A DNA stretch of 35,642 nt from Nocardiopsis xinjiangensis YIM 90004 (GTDB lineage: Bacteria > Actinomycetota > Actinomycetes > Streptosporangiales > Streptosporangiaceae), in the NCBI RefSeq assembly GCF_000341145.1, contig NZ_ANBE01000001.1:5789-41430 (forward strand), written 5' to 3'. Under the pieces are notes generated by a model, which did no database searches, had not been told where the DNA came from, and worked only from the letters and a program-made list of their open reading frames with translations. The first letter of the stretch is position 1. Each line of letters opens with the position of its first letter. Both the position numbers and the translations under genes were made by a program. Of the stretch, positions 34,083 through 35,642 are shown piece after piece.

Positions 34083-34436
34083 TCAGTGCCTCCCGCCGAT
34101 GTCTCCGCCGTCCTGGACACCGGTGAGCCGCATGGCGTTGTCGAGGCCGTACTGTTCGTCGAGCGCGTACTGCTCGGCGGTGTCCATGAGGCCTTCCTCG
34201 GTCTTCTCCAGCGCGGTGGTCATCGCCGTGAGGAAGTCGCTGAACTGGTCGCGGGCCGGAACGTAGTTCTCCTCGAACGACTTGGCCACGGCGTCGCCCT
34301 CGCCCCAGCACCGGCCCAGTGCTTCCGTGGCGTCCTCGTGCCACCGGTGGATGGCACGCATCTCTTCGGCGAGTTCTCCGATGCCGGCGCTGTCCTTGGC
34401 CACCGCGTCCGGGTCGACCGAGATGCGGTCGGTCAT
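34083..34436 (-). CDS. WXG100-like small secreted protein
   Basis: A 117-residue helical protein. The helix-turn-helix has RCWGEGDAVAKSFEENY, a variant of the W-x-G turn seen in actinobacterial WXG100-like proteins, and the second helix ends with EQYALDE, a YxxxE form of the YxxxD/E type VII export signal. ATG 34436 has GGGAGGAG six bases upstream. It is five bases before the giant gene, so the two are probably co-translated and may form a secreted heterodimer, as WXG100 partners do; the giant protein's own WXG100-like N-terminus supports that (inference). Confidence 0.85.
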   Translation of the reverse strand: MTDRISVDPDAVAKDSAGIGELAEEMRAIHRWHEDATEALGRCWGEGDAVAKSFEENYVPARDQFSDFLTAMTTALEKTEEGLMDTAEQYALDEQYGLDNAMRLTGVQDGGDIGGRH

Positions 34437-34521
34437 GGCATGCTCCTCCCTGTCCTGTGTCGTCACGTCGTCCGAGTGGTTCAGGGGCCGGGCGGTCGAC
34501 ACCCGTGCCGAGAGCGGACCG

Positions 34522-34920
34522 TCACCGCGGCGGTTCCACCGGCCCCAGCCCCAGCTCCTGCAACAGGGCCGAGGGATCACCGGCGACCGCCTGCGCGCGG
34601 GCCGCGGAGTCTCCCGGTGCCAGGCCTCCCATGGCGTCGGAGACCTGCCGTGCCACATCGCGCCGGGCCCGTTCCACCACGTCCTTGACGGCCGAGGCGA
34701 GTTCGGCCGGGGCCATCGACCGGTACTTGTCGGTGTGGAACCTCAGCTCAGCGATCTCCCCTCTCGCGTTCACCGTCGCGCTGACCATCCGATCCTTGGA
34801 CACGGCTTCGGCGGTAGCCGACTCCAGGTTTGCGCTTGCCCGTGCCAGGCGCTGTTGTGTCGAACGGAGCTCCCGGAGAGACTCCTCCATCCGGGCCTGC
34901 AGAGACATGTCCAACGCCAC
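34522..34920 (-). CDS. YbaB/EbfC family protein
   Basis: A 132-residue protein with the YbaB layout: an N-terminal helix (MEESLRELRSTQQRLARASANLES), a short beta sheet (MVSATVNARGEIAELRFH) and a C-terminal helix (APAELASAVKDVVERARRDVARQVSDAM). YbaB proteins bind DNA as dimers, but copies next to WXG100 genes (EspL-like) act as cytosolic partners of type VII secretion. GTG 34920 directly follows an out-of-frame TGA and has GGGAG upstream; ATG 34908 is possible. It is overlapped by the 3' extension of the upstream frame. Confidence 0.8.
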   Translation of the reverse strand: MALDMSLQARMEESLRELRSTQQRLARASANLESATAEAVSKDRMVSATVNARGEIAELRFHTDKYRSMAPAELASAVKDVVERARRDVARQVSDAMGGLAPGDSAARAQAVAGDPSALLQELGLGPVEPPR

Positions 34921-35642
34921 TCACTCCCTTGTCGCGTCCGGGGACCGGCCGTCCCAACGAGGAGGGGCCGCCCCGAGCCGCGGTGCCCCAGATCTTTTCG
35001 TCCTCGGCGAGCCACGTGGTGCGGCTGCGCTCCTGCGCACCCCCGCCTCCGCCTCCGCCTCCGCCCGCGCCACCGCCCGGCGGCATCATGGGCGGCATCA
35101 TGGGTGACCCTCCGGCGCCCCCCGTCTGTCCCGGAGCCGCCTGTTGCCCGGGTGGTGCGGCCCCGGAACCCTCCGACACGGTTCCCCCGCCGAAGCCGCC
35201 CGAAGGGTCGGTACCGTTCGAGCCCGGTCCCCTGCTTCCGTCGGCCCCGCCTGCTCCGCCGGCCGATCCGGAGTCGGGCCGGGCCGTGAGCTCGCCCGCG
35301 CCGGTGCCACCTGTTCCGTCACCCGTCGACGGGGGCGGCGGTGTGAGCACCGAACCGCCGCTTCCGATCAAAGACGGGCCCCCACTGGTTCCGGGGCCGC
35401 TCACGCCTTCCGTGCCGAGGAGTTCCGAGGAACCCGATCCTGCTGAGGAGGACAGATCCAGCCCACCCCGATCACCGAGATCACCAGACCCCGGGACCGG
35501 GAACTCCGACCCCTCACGACCCGCCTCTCCAGTGAAACCATCTCCGGCCGAGGACGACAGATCCAGCCCACCCCGATCACCGAGATCACCAGACCCCGGG
35601 ACCGGGAACTCCGACCCCTCACGACCCGCCTCTCCAGTGAAA
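34748..35642 (-). CDS. Gly/Pro-rich T7SS-associated protein, C-terminal part (5' end outside window)
   Basis: The frame is open from the right edge of the window to TGA 34748-34750 (about 297 residues). It begins with an in-frame 35-residue tandem repeat (TGEAGREGSEFPVPGSGDL and so on), continues through Gly/Ser/Pro-rich sequence and MMPPMMPPGGG, and reaches ERSRTTWLAEDEKIWGT, a C-terminal motif of proteins encoded next to YbaB and WXG100 genes in actinobacterial type VII loci. Normally such proteins end within a few residues of this motif. Here the frame runs on 170 bases into the YbaB gene. In another frame a TGA lies directly before the YbaB start. The real 3' end may therefore be near 34921 with a frame change, or the long overlap is real. 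PPE-like N-terminus would be outside the window. Confidence 0.65.
   Translation of the reverse strand, partial: FTGEAGREGSEFPVPGSGDLGDRGGLDLSSSAGDGFTGEAGREGSEFPVPGSGDLGDRGGLDLSSSAGSGSSELLGTEGVSGPGTSGGPSLIGSGGSVLTPPPPSTGDGTGGTGAGELTARPDSGSAGGAGGADGSRGPGSNGTDPSGGFGGGTVSEGSGAAPPGQQAAPGQTGGAGGSPMMPPMMPPGGGAGGGGGGGGGAQERSRTTWLAEDEKIWGTAARGGPSSLGRPVPGRDKGVSGVGHVSAGPDGGVSPGAPFDTTAPGTGKRKPGVGYRRSRVQGSDGQRDGERERGDR
35451..35642. repeat. 105-bp tandem repeat, two visible copies
   Basis: Bases 35451-35537 are repeated exactly at 35556-35642, a period of 105 bp (35 codons), so the repeat keeps frame on the minus strand. The array reaches the edge of the window and may have more copies. It codes for a Gly/Glu/Asp-rich unit. 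Confidence 0.93.

Noticed and set aside
34078..34344. An 89-codon N-terminal extension of the giant protein.
   Set aside because: It overlaps the WXG100-like gene in another frame and is Arg/Gly/Pro-rich. ATG 34077 gives a normal WXG100-like N-terminus.

Overview
The window is high-GC DNA (about 70% G+C, strong GC3 bias, frequent GTG starts) with gene families and orders typical of filamentous Actinobacteria. Pmt mannosyltransferase beside rsmI, the galU-glp-moaC-mog-rimJ-glpR cluster and YbaB/WXG100-type secretion genes point to a Nocardiopsis-like actinomycete. The genus is an inference; there is no rRNA in the window.

Bases 1-8,550 are mostly core genome: the 3' end of a SecF-type gene, an AIM24-family protein, RsmI, a divergent protein O-mannosyltransferase, a cold-shock protein, a TatB-like protein, a small membrane protein, a long non-coding stretch with a candidate 15-residue ORF and several perfect hairpins, tRNA-Ala(CGC), GlpR and a RimJ-like acetyltransferase. 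Bases 8,790-12,239 hold mog, moaC, glp (moeA-like) and galU on the minus strand. Divergent from galU lie 5-formyl-THF cyclo-ligase, an FmdB-type zinc ribbon protein, a SAF/CpaB-like membrane protein and mscL, followed by a strong terminator and a convergent secreted D,D-carboxypeptidase.

Bases 16,586-18,740 look like a degraded mobile island beside tRNA-Arg(CCT): a TnpB fragment cut at the first RuvC motif, a phage-type amidase endolysin, a small phage-like ORF and a frame-shifted remnant of a RhuM-family gene.

Bases 18,814-35,642 (minus strand) form one accessory block of about 17 kb related to type VII (ESX/WXG100) secretion. In transcription order it holds: the 3' end of a Gly/Pro-rich protein with an in-frame 105-bp tandem repeat, a YbaB/EbfC-like protein, a WXG100-like protein with a YxxxE motif, a giant protein of 3,395 residues with no cysteine, a single-pass membrane protein with an acidic linker and an extracellular domain, and a fusion of a right-handed beta-helix with two CbxX/EccA-type AAA ATPase domains. 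The giant protein has a WXG100-like N-terminus, a disordered linker, a metzincin-like HExxHxxGxxD motif, several beta-rich modules and a long coiled coil. No secretion-channel gene (EccB/C/D/E, MycP) is in the window, so this is either the flank of a larger ESX locus or a satellite cargo module. It is the best candidate here for an undescribed system: a very large secreted or surface effector with its own AAA motor and membrane partner.
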